From positions 6,618 through 70,617 of the forward strand of contig JACKBC010000038.1 of assembly GCA_020634755.1 (NCBI GenBank): a DNA stretch of 64,000 nt. Reading direction: 5' to 3'. A program made the translations under genes and the position numbers. The stretch is from Caldilineaceae bacterium (lineage in GTDB: Bacteria > Chloroflexota > Anaerolineae > Caldilineales > Caldilineaceae). How positions within the stretch are numbered: the stretch's first letter is position 1; every line of letters starts with the position of its first letter. The notes beneath the pieces are model-generated. The model was not told where the DNA came from, did not search any database, and worked only from the letters and a program-made list of their open reading frames with translations. Below are positions 19,288 through 28,498 of the stretch, piece after piece.

Positions 19288-20634
19288 CTATTGCAGCAAA
19301 TCCAGAACACCGGTGGGAACAGTGGCAGAGGTGGTGGGGTGCAGTGGCCCAAAACGCTCGATAATGGCGGCTGCCTTGCGCCGCGCCGTTGAATAGCGCG
19401 TCAGTCCGCGCAGATAGCCGTCTAGCTCAGCCCAGATGAGGTCGCGCGGAAAGCGGTGGGGGCGCGTTAGCGATTGCGCCAGGCGTTTGAAATGCCAGTG
19501 AATGAGCCACCACCATTGCAGCCACAGAAATTTTTTGCGCTCTTCCGGGTAATGCAGCGCTCCCCGCACATGAAAAGAAGTGACGCCCAGCGCATTATTG
19601 GCGAGCTGCCGCCGCAATTCCTCGTAGGTGCGGCGGTGGCGATGGCGCACAAAGGCAAGAGGCTCGTAAATGAGCGGGTAACCTTGGTGCAGCAAGCGGA
19701 AGAACATTTCCAGATCTTCGCCGCCATTGGTGACCGTGCCCACGCCCAACGCGGGATCAAAATAGCCAATCAGGTCAAACAGTCGTCGGCGAAACGCCAT
19801 ATTGGCGCCGGTGCCAAACTTGCCCGCGCCGTGGTAGTGCGCGGTCTGCCGCTGCCATTTGCCTTCAATTTGATAACGCTGGCGTTCAAAGCCGCGGCCA
19901 AAACCGCCATGCACTTCAAACAAAATTTGAGGCTCTGTTTCCAGCTCGTAGGGCACGACCAGCCCTGTAACGGCCATGACGTCTGGGTTCTCCACAAAGG
20001 TCTGGCTCAAGGCAGCCACCCAGTTTGGATCCACCACCACATCATCATCGGTGAAAGCGATGATTTCGCCGCTGGCTTCTAAGATGGCTCGGTTGCGCGC
20101 CCAGCTTAAACCGGGGCGCGGTTCACGGCAATAGCGCACTTGTGGATAGCGGGTGCGGATCAGGCTCTCGGTGGCATCATTGCTGGGGGCGTTGTCCACA
20201 ATCAATATCTCGAGCGCCGCATAGCGAAGCTGGGCAAGGGCATCCAAACAGAGCGCCAAGTCCTCTGTGCGATCGCGCGTGCAGACGGCGACGGTGACCA
20301 GCGGTGTCGGTCCCGCATAGGGTGCGTGTTCAGCGTGCAACAGCTCGGGCAAACTCAATTTGGCGGCGGGCAAGGGCTGCATTAAGCGATTGCTTATGAG
20401 GTGGCGCGCAATCGGCCAACCGTACTGTTCAAGAATGACGCGGCTCATGTCTACAGCCGGGCAGCAGCCGTTGACAACCCCCAGCTGAACGTAGCCAAGC
20501 GGAGCGCCATGCAGCCGCACCAATCCCTTGACGCTGGCATAATGCTCCAGATCGCGGATGGTTTCAATCGGTTGCGTCACTTCAATATCCACGACCTTTA
20601 TCGGCTGGTAGCGGGGTATGCGTGGTTGTGTCAT
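19288..20634 (-). CDS. Family 2 glycosyltransferase with the shared N-terminal domain
   Basis: 448 residues from ATG 20634. Upstream in-frame codons lie in repeat R1 copy d, so the longer start is rejected; GGGAG sits about 10 nt before the ATG. Residues ~8-80 carry the module also seen in the neighbours (KVVDIEVTQPIETIRD, LVRLHGAPLGYVQL, NGCCPAVDMSR). Residues ~115-400 are GT2: VTVAVCTRDRTEDLALC, EILIVDNAPSND, FTDDDVVVDPNW, NGGEDLEMFFRLLHQGY and VRHRHRR. It is a close paralogue of the next gene upstream, suggesting tandem duplication. It lies 6 nt from the following gene. Confidence 0.8.
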   Translation of the reverse strand: MTQPRIPRYQPIKVVDIEVTQPIETIRDLEHYASVKGLVRLHGAPLGYVQLGVVNGCCPAVDMSRVILEQYGWPIARHLISNRLMQPLPAAKLSLPELLHAEHAPYAGPTPLVTVAVCTRDRTEDLALCLDALAQLRYAALEILIVDNAPSNDATESLIRTRYPQVRYCREPRPGLSWARNRAILEASGEIIAFTDDDVVVDPNWVAALSQTFVENPDVMAVTGLVVPYELETEPQILFEVHGGFGRGFERQRYQIEGKWQRQTAHYHGAGKFGTGANMAFRRRLFDLIGYFDPALGVGTVTNGGEDLEMFFRLLHQGYPLIYEPLAFVRHRHRRTYEELRRQLANNALGVTSFHVRGALHYPEERKKFLWLQWWWLIHWHFKRLAQSLTRPHRFPRDLIWAELDGYLRGLTRYSTARRKAAAIIERFGPLHPTTSATVPTGVLDLLQ

Positions 20635-20654
20635 GCAGGAAATTCTCCCAATCT

Positions 20655-20738
20655 CAGTAGACCGCAATGGCGAGCAAGAGCGTCGGATTCATCAATCGAG
20701 ACCGATGCCTATATCGCCCACGCCGTTGCGATGTACTG
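20655..20738 (+). repeat. R1 repeat, copy d
   Basis: 84 bp between two operon genes, 20 nt upstream of ATG 20634. Relative to that gene it is in the opposite orientation from copies a, b, c and f, but the ends are nearly palindromic. The core CGGATTCATCAATCGAGACC is identical to copy b. Confidence 0.7.
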
Positions 20739-20741
20739 CAT

Positions 20742-22037
20742 CTATGTACCGGCGAGCTGTTTGCCAAAGCGCTTGGTCACTTGCGCCGCTTTCTGTTGCG
20801 CCGCGAAATAGCGTGCCAGGCCCACAATGTATCCCCAAAATTCTGCCACAATCAGCGCGCGTGGGAATTGCTCGTGACCGCGCAGGGCGTTAACCAGACG
20901 CGCCACGTGCCAGTAGCGCAGCCACCATATCCAAAAGCGCAAAATGGCCCACCGTTCGCGCGGATAGTTGAGGGCCGTGCGCACCAGATAGGCAGAGAAG
21001 CCAACGCCATTATTGGCAATTTGGGTCGAGAGCGCGCCATAGTCGCGGCGGTGGCGATGGCGTACAATGGCGTTGGGCTCGTATACCAGCGTGAACCCTT
21101 CGCATAGCACGCGGAAGAACATCTCAATATCACCGCCGCCGTTGCTGGGCGTACCCACATCCAGCGCGGGGTCAAACATGCCAATCTGGCTAAAAAGGCT
21201 GCGCCGATAGGCCATATTGGCGCCGGTGCCAAAGCGTCCGCTCCATGCGTATTCACTGGCCACCGTGCTGCGTTGATTTTGGCTGGCGGTAAACCACTGG
21301 CGCTTGAAACCACGCCCAAAACCACCGTAGAGCTCAAAGAGAATTTGGGTCGGGGTCTCTAATTCGTATGGCACCACCAGGCCCGTAACGGCCATTACTT
21401 CCGGGCTCTGCGTAAATACTTGCACCAGGGCGCTGACCCAATGGCGGTCCACAATTACATCGTCATCGGTATAGGCAATAATTTCGCCACTCGCTTCGAG
21501 AATGGCCCGGTTGCGCGCCCAATCTAACCCGGGCCGCGGTTCGCAAACGTAGCGCACCTGTGTGTGCTGGGCATAGGTTTGCCGGAGCAGATCGCTTGTT
21601 GCGCTGTCGCTGGGCGCGTTGTCCACAACCAGAATTTCCAGATTTGGATAATCAATTTGCAGCAGGCTTTCCAGACAAAGCGCCAAGTCGGCCGCGCGAT
21701 TGCGCGTGCAGACGGCAACCGTCACCTTGGGAAACGGGCCGGCGTAAACCGGGTGCGCCAGACCGACCAACTCATCGAGTTGCAGCGCGTTGCCGGCGGA
21801 GACGGCCAATCCGTCTTCCACCAAGTGGCGCATAATGGCCCAGCCAAATTGATCTAAGACCGCTTCGCCAATTGCTTTGGCCGGGCAACGTCCCCCTTGG
21901 ACGGGAAGCTGGATGTAGCCGAGGGTCGCGCCGTGCAGCCGCACCAAAATCTTAAGTGCCCGATAGGGCGTCAGCTCCATCTGATCCTGAATCGGTTGGC
22001 TCAATTCGAGATCAATGACTTTAATTGGTTTGAACAT
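20742..22037 (-). CDS. Family 2 glycosyltransferase with the shared N-terminal domain
   Basis: 431 residues. The N-terminal module at ~2-75 reads KPIKVIDLELSQPIQD, LVRLHGATLGYIQLPV, GGRCPAKAIGE. The GT2 domain runs from ~105 to 390: VTVAVCTRNRAADLALC, EILVVDNAPSDS, YTDDDVIVDRHW, NGGGDIEMFFRVLCEGF and VRHRHRRDYG. The last ~40 residues are hydrophobic and may touch the membrane. The start ATG 22037 overlaps the end of the upstream BcsA-like gene by 17 nt, so the genes are cotranscribed. It belongs with the paralogue at 19288-20634. Confidence 0.8.
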   Translation of the reverse strand: MFKPIKVIDLELSQPIQDQMELTPYRALKILVRLHGATLGYIQLPVQGGRCPAKAIGEAVLDQFGWAIMRHLVEDGLAVSAGNALQLDELVGLAHPVYAGPFPKVTVAVCTRNRAADLALCLESLLQIDYPNLEILVVDNAPSDSATSDLLRQTYAQHTQVRYVCEPRPGLDWARNRAILEASGEIIAYTDDDVIVDRHWVSALVQVFTQSPEVMAVTGLVVPYELETPTQILFELYGGFGRGFKRQWFTASQNQRSTVASEYAWSGRFGTGANMAYRRSLFSQIGMFDPALDVGTPSNGGGDIEMFFRVLCEGFTLVYEPNAIVRHRHRRDYGALSTQIANNGVGFSAYLVRTALNYPRERWAILRFWIWWLRYWHVARLVNALRGHEQFPRALIVAEFWGYIVGLARYFAAQQKAAQVTKRFGKQLAGT

Positions 22038-23313
22038 GGGTTCCCTTTAGCTCTCGCTCTGGCGCACGAATAAACTGAATCATAAGCTGGTAAATAATGA
22101 CCCACACCTGCGGCACAACCTGCGCAATTACAAATAAGAAGACAAGTGGATGGGCCTGAATGGTGGACCAGGAAAGCACCGTGCCAATGGTCAGCAACAA
22201 CACAGAAATGGCCTGTGGCGCCAACCAAAAAGGTCTCAATAGCCCATCGGCTTTTTTAGGGGTTGGTCGAAATGCCAGCGGCAAACGGCAGATGGCCATG
22301 AGCCACGCCAATGTGTAGATCGGCCATGTGGTATAGACGAGCAGCACGGCGCTCCATTGACCGGCAGCCTGTTCGGTTGGATGGCGCCAGATGCGGAACG
22401 AGCGCGCCCGAATCAGCCACGTCATGAAAGCCAGCGGCACAATATGCATCAAATATTCGTGAAAGACGGCCAAAAATTGACCCTCGCCCATATAGAGCAC
22501 AAACCAAGTGGCCAAGAGATGCAAAAAAATTGCCGGGCCGATCCAGTAATATGTCATGCGCACGGCGTAGCTGATTTTTTGGCCCAACGCCAAGGCCGCA
22601 AAGTGGTGTGGATAGGCGGTTAACAGCAGATCGAAGACGCCGCGCGACCATTTCAGCTGCTGCGTAAACCAGGCCGCCAAATCGGGCGGAGCCAAGCCGG
22701 GCGCCAGCGGCTTGCGCACATAGACCGAACCCCAACCGGCTGCATGAAGGGCAATCGAAGTTGCCAGGTCTTCGGCTAGACCGGGCTGATACCCCCCAAT
22801 GGATGCTAAGGCCTGGCGCCGAATGAGCGCATTGCTGCCCACCAGCGTGGCGCCGCGAATACTGTCGGCGCCGATGCTGGTGGCATTATAGAAGTCGCTG
22901 CTTGTTTCAATGGCCGCGCGCGCCACCCAGCTTTCTTCCGCATTGGCAAAAGTGAGCATAACCTGCACAAAGCCAATTCTGGGGTTGGCAAAGAAAGGCA
23001 GCGTCTGCTCCAGGAAATCTGCCTGGGGAATGTGATCAATATCAAAAATGGCAATGATGTCGCCCGTTGTGCGGGGCAGCGCGGTATTAATGTTGCCCGC
23101 TTTGGCATCTTGGCGGTGGGGCCGGGTGAGATAGCCCGCGCCCAGGCGTTCGGCCAGCTGTTCCAGTTTGGGATCATGCCCGTCATCCAACAGCCAAGTG
23201 CAATGCGCGCCGCGCATCTGGCAGGCGGCCTGTAAACAGCGTTCAATGAGGGTAAATTCTTCGTTGTACGCAGTGACGAATACATCGACACTGGGGGAAC
23301 TGTCAACCTGCAT
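22021..23313 (-). CDS. Cellulose-synthase-like (BcsA-type) processive GT2, lacking its first membrane helices
   Basis: 430 residues. Motifs in order: VDVFVTAYNEE, TWLLDDGHD, DAKAGNINTAL, the catalytic FDIDHIP (a variant of D-x-D with Ile), LAEDLATSIAL (E-D base) and QQLKWSRGVF (the Q-x-x-R-W-like motif of processive synthases). At least five C-terminal hydrophobic helices follow. BcsA-like enzymes normally have one or two helices before the catalytic domain. These may be the separate small frame at 23427-23660, which would make this a split gene. No clear ribosome site precedes ATG 23313. The likely product is a glucan or similar polymer backbone. Confidence 0.75.
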   Translation of the reverse strand: MQVDSSPSVDVFVTAYNEEFTLIERCLQAACQMRGAHCTWLLDDGHDPKLEQLAERLGAGYLTRPHRQDAKAGNINTALPRTTGDIIAIFDIDHIPQADFLEQTLPFFANPRIGFVQVMLTFANAEESWVARAAIETSSDFYNATSIGADSIRGATLVGSNALIRRQALASIGGYQPGLAEDLATSIALHAAGWGSVYVRKPLAPGLAPPDLAAWFTQQLKWSRGVFDLLLTAYPHHFAALALGQKISYAVRMTYYWIGPAIFLHLLATWFVLYMGEGQFLAVFHEYLMHIVPLAFMTWLIRARSFRIWRHPTEQAAGQWSAVLLVYTTWPIYTLAWLMAICRLPLAFRPTPKKADGLLRPFWLAPQAISVLLLTIGTVLSWSTIQAHPLVFLFVIAQVVPQVWVIIYQLMIQFIRAPERELKGTHVQTN

Positions 23314-23426
23314 GGATGATTGGGCCCATTACTACGGACTGCAAAGCCAGAATGCGAAATGTTCTAGACGGCTGGCGACGGAGTGTATGCAAGGGGCCGT
23401 ACTATCTTGGATCTATGTAAGCGGGG

Positions 23427-23660
23427 CTAAAGGCGACGCCGATCTGCATTATATGCGGCAATGTACAATATCCAACTGCCGACAAGCTGTACAGCAATAT
23501 AGGTCACGGCGGCCAGAAAGCTAAAGAGCAGCCAAGGCGAACTGAGGCGGTCGGCCTGCAACCACCAAGTTGAATAGAATAATAAAGAGACCAGACCAAA
23601 CATCATCAATACAGAGACGCTCTTGGGGACCATTAGGAATAGGGCAAAAAGGTTTCGCAT
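23427..23660 (-). CDS. Small membrane protein, possibly the detached N-terminus of the BcsA-like enzyme
   Basis: About 77 residues from ATG 23660 (an earlier in-frame ATG at 23696 is possible). Two hydrophobic helices are seen: VSVLMMFGLVSLLFYSTWW and LLFSFLAAVTYIAVQLVGSW, followed by ILYIAAYNADRRRL. This layout and the Arg-rich end are what precedes VDVFVTAYNE in cellulose-synthase-like proteins. It is 113 nt away and in a different frame. The intervening bases contain stops in all relevant frames, so the split looks like an old lesion or a genuine separate subunit. Confidence 0.45.
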   Translation of the reverse strand: MRNLFALFLMVPKSVSVLMMFGLVSLLFYSTWWLQADRLSSPWLLFSFLAAVTYIAVQLVGSWILYIAAYNADRRRL

Positions 23661-23703
23661 ATTGTTTTTTCTGTTTGCTAAAGAGCAGTACACCACAACA
23701 GAG

Positions 23704-23748
23704 TTGGCAATGTAAGCGTTGACAATGTAAGCGTTGACAATGTAAGCG
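23704..23748. repeat. Three tandem 15-bp repeats upstream of the polysaccharide operon
   Basis: The unit TTGACAATGTAAGCG is repeated three times (first unit TTGGCAATGTAAGCG), about 45 nt upstream of the first minus-strand gene. Regular spacing at 15 bp (about 1.4 helical turns) could form iterons for a regulator, but this is inference from position. Confidence 0.6.
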
Positions 23749-24196
23749 CTGGCTTATAAAGCAAGGCCAGTCCTATTTCTTCCTGGTGCGATCTGCTAAC
23801 GATTTTTACTTGTATAACGTTAATTATCTGAATAGTTAGTAAGGGAAACTAGTAAAACATACTGTAGTCTCAGTACTATTAATCGGTATTTCTGCGAGAA
23901 TCCTTCGTTTTGTATATTAGATTTATACGTTTTGCTGCTTTTTACTTTACATTTTGTTATAGATTTGTTATAGATCGTGTGGCAAGGGAGATTAAATGGC
24001 GCAGTAATCGGAAAAACCGCAGCGTACATAATTACTTACCTACTCCTCATAGGCTGACCGAGCAACATGGCGCTTATGGACGCGGCGTCCTACTCATCAA
24101 TCGGCGGCCAACAATTTTCGATTTTTCTCTTTATCCATTTGCCAGCTTTCGTATCCAAATCGAGCCCAAATTTAATGATGCCTGGCCGCGATTATC

Positions 24197-24279
24197 CGAC
24201 ACCGCAACGGTGTTGGCGATACCGGCGCTGGCCTCAGCTGAAAGAATCCAGCCTGATCTCATGCTGTTGCGATCTACTA
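24197..24279 (-). repeat. R1 repeat, copy e
   Basis: A diverged copy: the palindrome ACACCGCAACGGTGT and the far end TGTTGCGATCTACT are kept, but the core is changed. It ends 57 nt before ATG 24337. Confidence 0.55.
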
Positions 24280-24336
24280 ATTATTGGTTATTCGACAGAT
24301 TGTGAGGTATGATGCTGTGATACTATTTGTTACAAA

Positions 24337-25821
24337 ATGAACAATCAAAATGGCTGTACTTTGTCTCAGAAATTTATGCAATGGGACTGGTGGGGCGGTC
24401 GTCATCACCGCGTCTTTACCGTCATCGTTTTTATTATATTAGCATCGCTAGATAATTCAGCCCGGGCCGTAGCGCCTCCGCTGTACGCCGTTATGGCCCA
24501 CGATCTGGGGGTAGCCGAAGCGGCTTTGGGCATTGCTACTGGACTCAATATCCTGGTCGTTGCCGTTACTTCGGTGCTCTGGGGATATTGGGGCGATCGC
24601 GGCAGTCGTAAAAAACTGCTGCTTTATGGCACCATTATCTGGAGCGTCGCCATGTATCTCACGGGCGTCGCTCAAACCTATACCCAATACTTGATCTGGC
24701 AGCTGGTAACCGCCATTGGGATTGGCTGTATTGCATCGGTTGGCTTTAGCGTGGTGACCGATCTGATTCCGCCCGGACGGCGCGGTCTATTCATGAGCTT
24801 TTGGGGGCTTTCGCAAGCCAATGGCGGTGGATTGGGCGCGCTGGCGGGCAGCTTGCTGGGGGCATCCAACTGGCGGTTGCCGTTTATTGTGATTGCAACG
24901 GCCGGCGTGGGGTTTGCGCTGCTTTATGTATTTACCTTTGAGCCGCGCCGTGGCGAATCTGAACCGGAATTGGCCAAGATCTTTGCCAAGGGGCAGCGCT
25001 ATGGGCGGCGCATTCGCAAGTCTGATATCAAACAGATTTTGCGCATTCGCTCCAATATCTGGATCTTGCTGCAAGGGTTGGCGTCCACAATCGCTTTTGG
25101 TTCACTGATTTGGATGCCGCGGCTCTATATTGGCAAGCTGCAAGCGCTGGGCTATGATCTGGAGACCGCCACCATTGCCGGCAATATTCTGGCGCTTACC
25201 CTACAGGGCGGGCTCTATGTGGCCATAATTGGCGGCATTTGGGGGGACTGGTGGCAGCGGCACAATTTGGCTGGCCGCGCCTGGCTCTGCACCATTGGCA
25301 CGCTGGGCAGCATTCCGTTTCTCATATTGCTCTTTTTCCTGCCGCTGCCGGAATTTTTGCTGCCGGCCGATGCCAATAAGGCGCAACTGGTTTGGGCGAC
25401 GATTTTGGGTGTTTTTACCCACCGCTGGGTTTTGCTGGCGTGGATCGTGTCGCTGTTGGGTTTCGGCTTGCTTTCACTGGATGTACCCAACCGTTCGGCC
25501 CTGTTAAGTGATTTAAATCAGCCGGAGCATCGCGGTACGGTAGCCGGCATGAATACCCTGTTGGCCGGCGTGGGGTTGGCCGCGGGCAACGGTTTGACCG
25601 GCCTGGCTCAAACGTATTTGTTGACCAATTTTGCCGCCCCCACCAATTATGCAGTGGGCCTGGCCGTTTTTCAGCTCTTTTTTATTCCGGCCGGTCTATT
25701 CTATGCCCGCATGATCAGAACCACGCCACACGACATTGCGCGGGCCCGCCGTACGCTCACTCGACGCGCTGAGCAGTCTGTTACCGAACGCATTACCGAT
25801 GAGTACATTGCCGTCAAGTAG
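24337..25821 (+). CDS. Major facilitator superfamily transporter
   Basis: 494 residues with 12 likely membrane helices. The loop between helices 2 and 3 has GYWGDRGSRKKLL, the MFS signature. LIPPGRRGLFMSFWG follows helix 4, and SDLNQPEHRGTVAGMN is a matching motif in the second half. A second in-frame ATG at 24379 is possible, and no strong ribosome site favours either. The substrate cannot be read from sequence. The cobalamin adenosyltransferase gene follows after 46 nt on the same strand, so cotranscription is possible. Confidence 0.75.
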   Translation: MNNQNGCTLSQKFMQWDWWGGRHHRVFTVIVFIILASLDNSARAVAPPLYAVMAHDLGVAEAALGIATGLNILVVAVTSVLWGYWGDRGSRKKLLLYGTIIWSVAMYLTGVAQTYTQYLIWQLVTAIGIGCIASVGFSVVTDLIPPGRRGLFMSFWGLSQANGGGLGALAGSLLGASNWRLPFIVIATAGVGFALLYVFTFEPRRGESEPELAKIFAKGQRYGRRIRKSDIKQILRIRSNIWILLQGLASTIAFGSLIWMPRLYIGKLQALGYDLETATIAGNILALTLQGGLYVAIIGGIWGDWWQRHNLAGRAWLCTIGTLGSIPFLILLFFLPLPEFLLPADANKAQLVWATILGVFTHRWVLLAWIVSLLGFGLLSLDVPNRSALLSDLNQPEHRGTVAGMNTLLAGVGLAAGNGLTGLAQTYLLTNFAAPTNYAVGLAVFQLFFIPAGLFYARMIRTTPHDIARARRTLTRRAEQSVTERITDEYIAVK

Positions 25822-25867
25822 CATCATGCTATGTGGAAAAGCCTAATCTATAGGTGGAGAGAAGCGC

Positions 25868-26431
25868 ATGCCAAGATTGACCAAAATTTACACCAAGCGG
25901 GGCGATGATGGCACAACGGCGCTGGGCGGCGGCCAACGCGTGCCCAAAGAATCGCTGCGGGTCACCGCCTATGGCGCCGTGGATGAACTCAATTCGCAGA
26001 TTGGGGTGGCTGTGGCTTGTGGGCTGGCCCCGCGGCTGGCGCACGTCCTGCCCGTGATTCAAAATGAACTGTTTCATCTGGGTTCGGACCTCTGTTTTTT
26101 AGAAGAGGATAAACAGAAATACAGCATTCCCCAAATTGAGGAGCGTCACGTCCAGCAGCTGGAGCAGCTTATGGACGAATTGACGCTTGTGGTGGGTGCA
26201 TTGGAAAATTTTATCCTGCCCGGTGGCGCTATGGGGTCCGCCCAACTGCATGTGGCGCGCACCACGTGCCGCCGCGCCGAGCGCGATGTCATTGCGCTTT
26301 CGCGCCAGGAGCCGGTGGGCGCGTACGTAATTCCCTACTTGAATCGCCTATCCGATGCGCTGTTCGTTATGGCGCGCTATGAAAATCATGAAAAGCAAGT
26401 TCCCGAGCCACTTTGGGATTCGCTGGCCTAG
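25868..26431 (+). CDS. PduO-type cob(I)alamin adenosyltransferase
   Basis: 187 residues. The N-terminal ATP loop [17 protein letters not shown] is followed by VDELNSQIG, then the helical-bundle motifs [20 protein letters not shown] and CRRAERDV, and the C-terminal [17 protein letters not shown]. This is the full PduO/MMAB family pattern and length. It transfers the adenosyl group of ATP to cob(I)alamin, making coenzyme B12. The start ATG 25868 has GGTGGAGAGAA upstream. The neighbouring convergent gene is cobS, consistent with corrinoid assembly or salvage. Confidence 0.9.
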   Translation: MPRLTKIYTKRGDDGTTALGGGQRVPKESLRVTAYGAVDELNSQIGVAVACGLAPRLAHVLPVIQNELFHLGSDLCFLEEDKQKYSIPQIEERHVQQLEQLMDELTLVVGALENFILPGGAMGSAQLHVARTTCRRAERDVIALSRQEPVGAYVIPYLNRLSDALFVMARYENHEKQVPEPLWDSLA

Positions 26432-26453
26432 TGCCTAGCTGAGCCTTCGTTCC

Positions 26454-27236
26454 CTATCCCACCGCAACGCCCAAAAGCAGATAAAACACGACTTCGGTGA
26501 CCTGCTGCACTGCACCCAGACAATCGCCCGTATAGCCGCCCAGGCGCATTACAAATTGACGCGCCAGCAACCGCTGCGCCACGACAACGGCCAGCAGTGC
26601 AGCGACAATGCGCCAACCCCACACATCCATGGGCCACAGCAGCAGGAGCGGCGTTAGCCCGCTGATGGCCGCAATGAGCAGCTCGGTGGACGACATGCCC
26701 ACGGCCAATGGTTTTGCCTTGCTCAACATGTCCTCGCGCACATATTCATACGTGTATAATAAAGCGACAGAAGCCAGTCTGCTGACGCTGTGGCCGGCAA
26801 TGAGGATCCACGGTACGTATGCGCCGGGCAGCGCCGCCAACGTTGTAAATTTTAGCGCCAGCAGCAGCCCAATGCCCACTGCGCCATACGTGCCGATGCG
26901 CGAATCCTTCATAATGGTCAGCACCTGTTCCTGCGTCCAGCCACCGCCAAAGCCGTCGCAAAAATCGGCAAAGCCATCTTCGTGAAAAGCACCAGTTACC
27001 CAAATCGATGCCGCCATGCTCAACAAGAGCGCGATTGGCGTTGCGAAAAGCAAATGCGCGGTCCAAAAGGCGCCCGCGGCAATTGCGCCCACCAGCACGC
27101 CCACCAGCGGAAAGTAGCGCGCCGAGTGGTTCAGCAGCTCTTCCGAATAGCCCACCCAAGTCGGACACGGAATGCGCGTAAAGAACATGAGCGCTGTGAA
27201 AAAGAGGCGAATTTGATATGTAAACAGATGCAGCAT
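26454..27236 (-). CDS. cobS: Adenosylcobinamide-GDP ribazoletransferase (cobalamin synthase)
   Basis: 260 residues from ATG 27236 (MLHLFTYQIRLFFTALMFFTRIPCP, a typical CobS start); 27278 is an alternative. It is an integral membrane protein with the signature GAFHEDGFADFCDGFGGG and the metal/nucleotide motif KDSRIGTYGAVGIG. CobS joins adenosylcobinamide-GDP with alpha-ribazole in the last steps of B12 synthesis. It is convergent with the adenosyltransferase gene (22 nt between stops) and divergent from the Thr-rich protein. Confidence 0.9.
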   Translation of the reverse strand: MLHLFTYQIRLFFTALMFFTRIPCPTWVGYSEELLNHSARYFPLVGVLVGAIAAGAFWTAHLLFATPIALLLSMAASIWVTGAFHEDGFADFCDGFGGGWTQEQVLTIMKDSRIGTYGAVGIGLLLALKFTTLAALPGAYVPWILIAGHSVSRLASVALLYTYEYVREDMLSKAKPLAVGMSSTELLIAAISGLTPLLLLWPMDVWGWRIVAALLAVVVAQRLLARQFVMRLGGYTGDCLGAVQQVTEVVFYLLLGVAVG

Positions 27237-27249
27237 AAAATGGTACCTT

Positions 27250-28476
27250 ATGGATAGCAGAGCCCGTTTGGTTGGCACACGTCAATCTATAGATAGTCAA
27301 TATATAAATATAAGGCGGCAATGTGTGACTCCGCAAGCTGTCGCTCGGCTGCACCAGCGCCGCTGGTCTGCCGGCGCCCGGTGGCTGATCTATAGCTGCG
27401 CCATGCTGTTTATCCCATTAGGCCTGTTGGGCAGCCTGTTGGGGGCAGCGCCCCTGTTGACCCAAACTGCTAGCGCCCGTGAGACAATCAATGGGGCCAA
27501 CTCACACCGCGCGATTTTGGCCGAAATGCACTCATCAATCAGGGCCGTTACGGAAACGGTGACTACCACGGTTACCACTACGGTGACTACGACAGAGACA
27601 GTGACGGGAACGCTAACCCCCACCGGCACATTAACCCCCGGGACCCCCATAAGTGGTACGGTCACAGTCACCGGAACGGGGACGCTGACGCCCACCATAA
27701 CGCCCTCTGTGAGCAGCCAATCCGCTTCGCCCTTGGCCACGCCCACCTTTACCCATACGCCCACCTTTACGCCATTTCCAACATTTACGCCGCTGCCCAC
27801 GTTGACCGGCACGCTCACCTTTACCCCTCTGCCGACCGAGACCTTTACGCCGGCGCCGACGCCAACACCCATGGGCACCTATGTGGTGGCGCCCGCCATT
27901 TTAGAGTTTGGGGCGGAGCCGGGCGCAATAATTGTGGGTCAGAGCGCAAATTTGCATTGGAATCTGGCCCGCACCAATGCTGCCGTCATCACGCGCGTAG
28001 ATGGGCAGGATGGGATTGATCCCGTTGCGGGTGTGATGATGGTGTCGCCCATTACGACCACGCGCTACACCTTGACGGCCAGTGGCGCCGGTGGCCAGGT
28101 GAGCCGCGCCATCACCATTACCGTGCAGATGGCGCCCATTGCCCCGCCAATGGACGCGCCGCCCGTTTCGCAGACGGCGGGGCTCACCCAGCCGGTGGCT
28201 GTGGTGGAGCCGGTGGATGATGCCATCGCCAATATACCCGCCGCCGCCGTCGATTTGCCAGTTGCGGACACCGCCACCACGGCGCCAATTGCGCTCAATC
28301 TAACGCCGGGCGCCACCATTACGCCTGAACGTGATGACGCCTTGGCCCTTGACCGCAGCAGCCGCATGCGCACGGTACTGATCTATGCGCTCTTTGCCCT
28401 GGGTGTGTTGGCGCCCATTGCGCTGATCTTGGTCGCCATTATATTTCGCTCTGTGTGGCGCCGTAATCTTCAATAG
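27250..28476 (+). CDS. Thr/Pro-rich surface protein with Ig-like domain and C-terminal anchor
   Basis: 408 residues. One hydrophobic segment at ~48-68 (signal anchor). Residues ~95-210 are almost entirely Thr/Pro/Val in short repeats (TVTTTVTTTVTTTETVTG; TPTFTHTPTFTPFPTFTPL), a probable extended, possibly glycosylated stalk. Residues ~215-300 are an Ig-like domain of the type that follows such stalks in Chloroflexota (PAILEFGAEPGAIIVGQSANLHW, ending in a TRYTLTASG strand). A further Pro-rich stretch leads to a C-terminal helix (LIYALFALGVLAPIALILVA) and the basic tail RSVWRRNLQ. Likely a cell-surface spacer or sensor. Start ATG 27250; the transcript would diverge from cobS. Confidence 0.6.
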   Translation: MDSRARLVGTRQSIDSQYINIRRQCVTPQAVARLHQRRWSAGARWLIYSCAMLFIPLGLLGSLLGAAPLLTQTASARETINGANSHRAILAEMHSSIRAVTETVTTTVTTTVTTTETVTGTLTPTGTLTPGTPISGTVTVTGTGTLTPTITPSVSSQSASPLATPTFTHTPTFTPFPTFTPLPTLTGTLTFTPLPTETFTPAPTPTPMGTYVVAPAILEFGAEPGAIIVGQSANLHWNLARTNAAVITRVDGQDGIDPVAGVMMVSPITTTRYTLTASGAGGQVSRAITITVQMAPIAPPMDAPPVSQTAGLTQPVAVVEPVDDAIANIPAAAVDLPVADTATTAPIALNLTPGATITPERDDALALDRSSRMRTVLIYALFALGVLAPIALILVAIIFRSVWRRNLQ

Positions 28477-28498
28477 AGATTAACGGAATGAAGATTGG

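Larger units (their letters stand above)
23661..24336. other. AT-rich divergent intergenic region
   Basis: It separates the minus-strand polysaccharide operon from the plus-strand MFS gene. It contains three 15-bp tandem repeats (23704-23748), an AT-rich segment (about 23810-23990) likely to hold promoters, and R1 copy e. Short open frames here have no coding character that I recognise. Confidence 0.45.

Noticed and set aside
23704..23748. Possible CRISPR array
   Set aside because: 15-bp direct repeats without spacers; too short and no cas genes.
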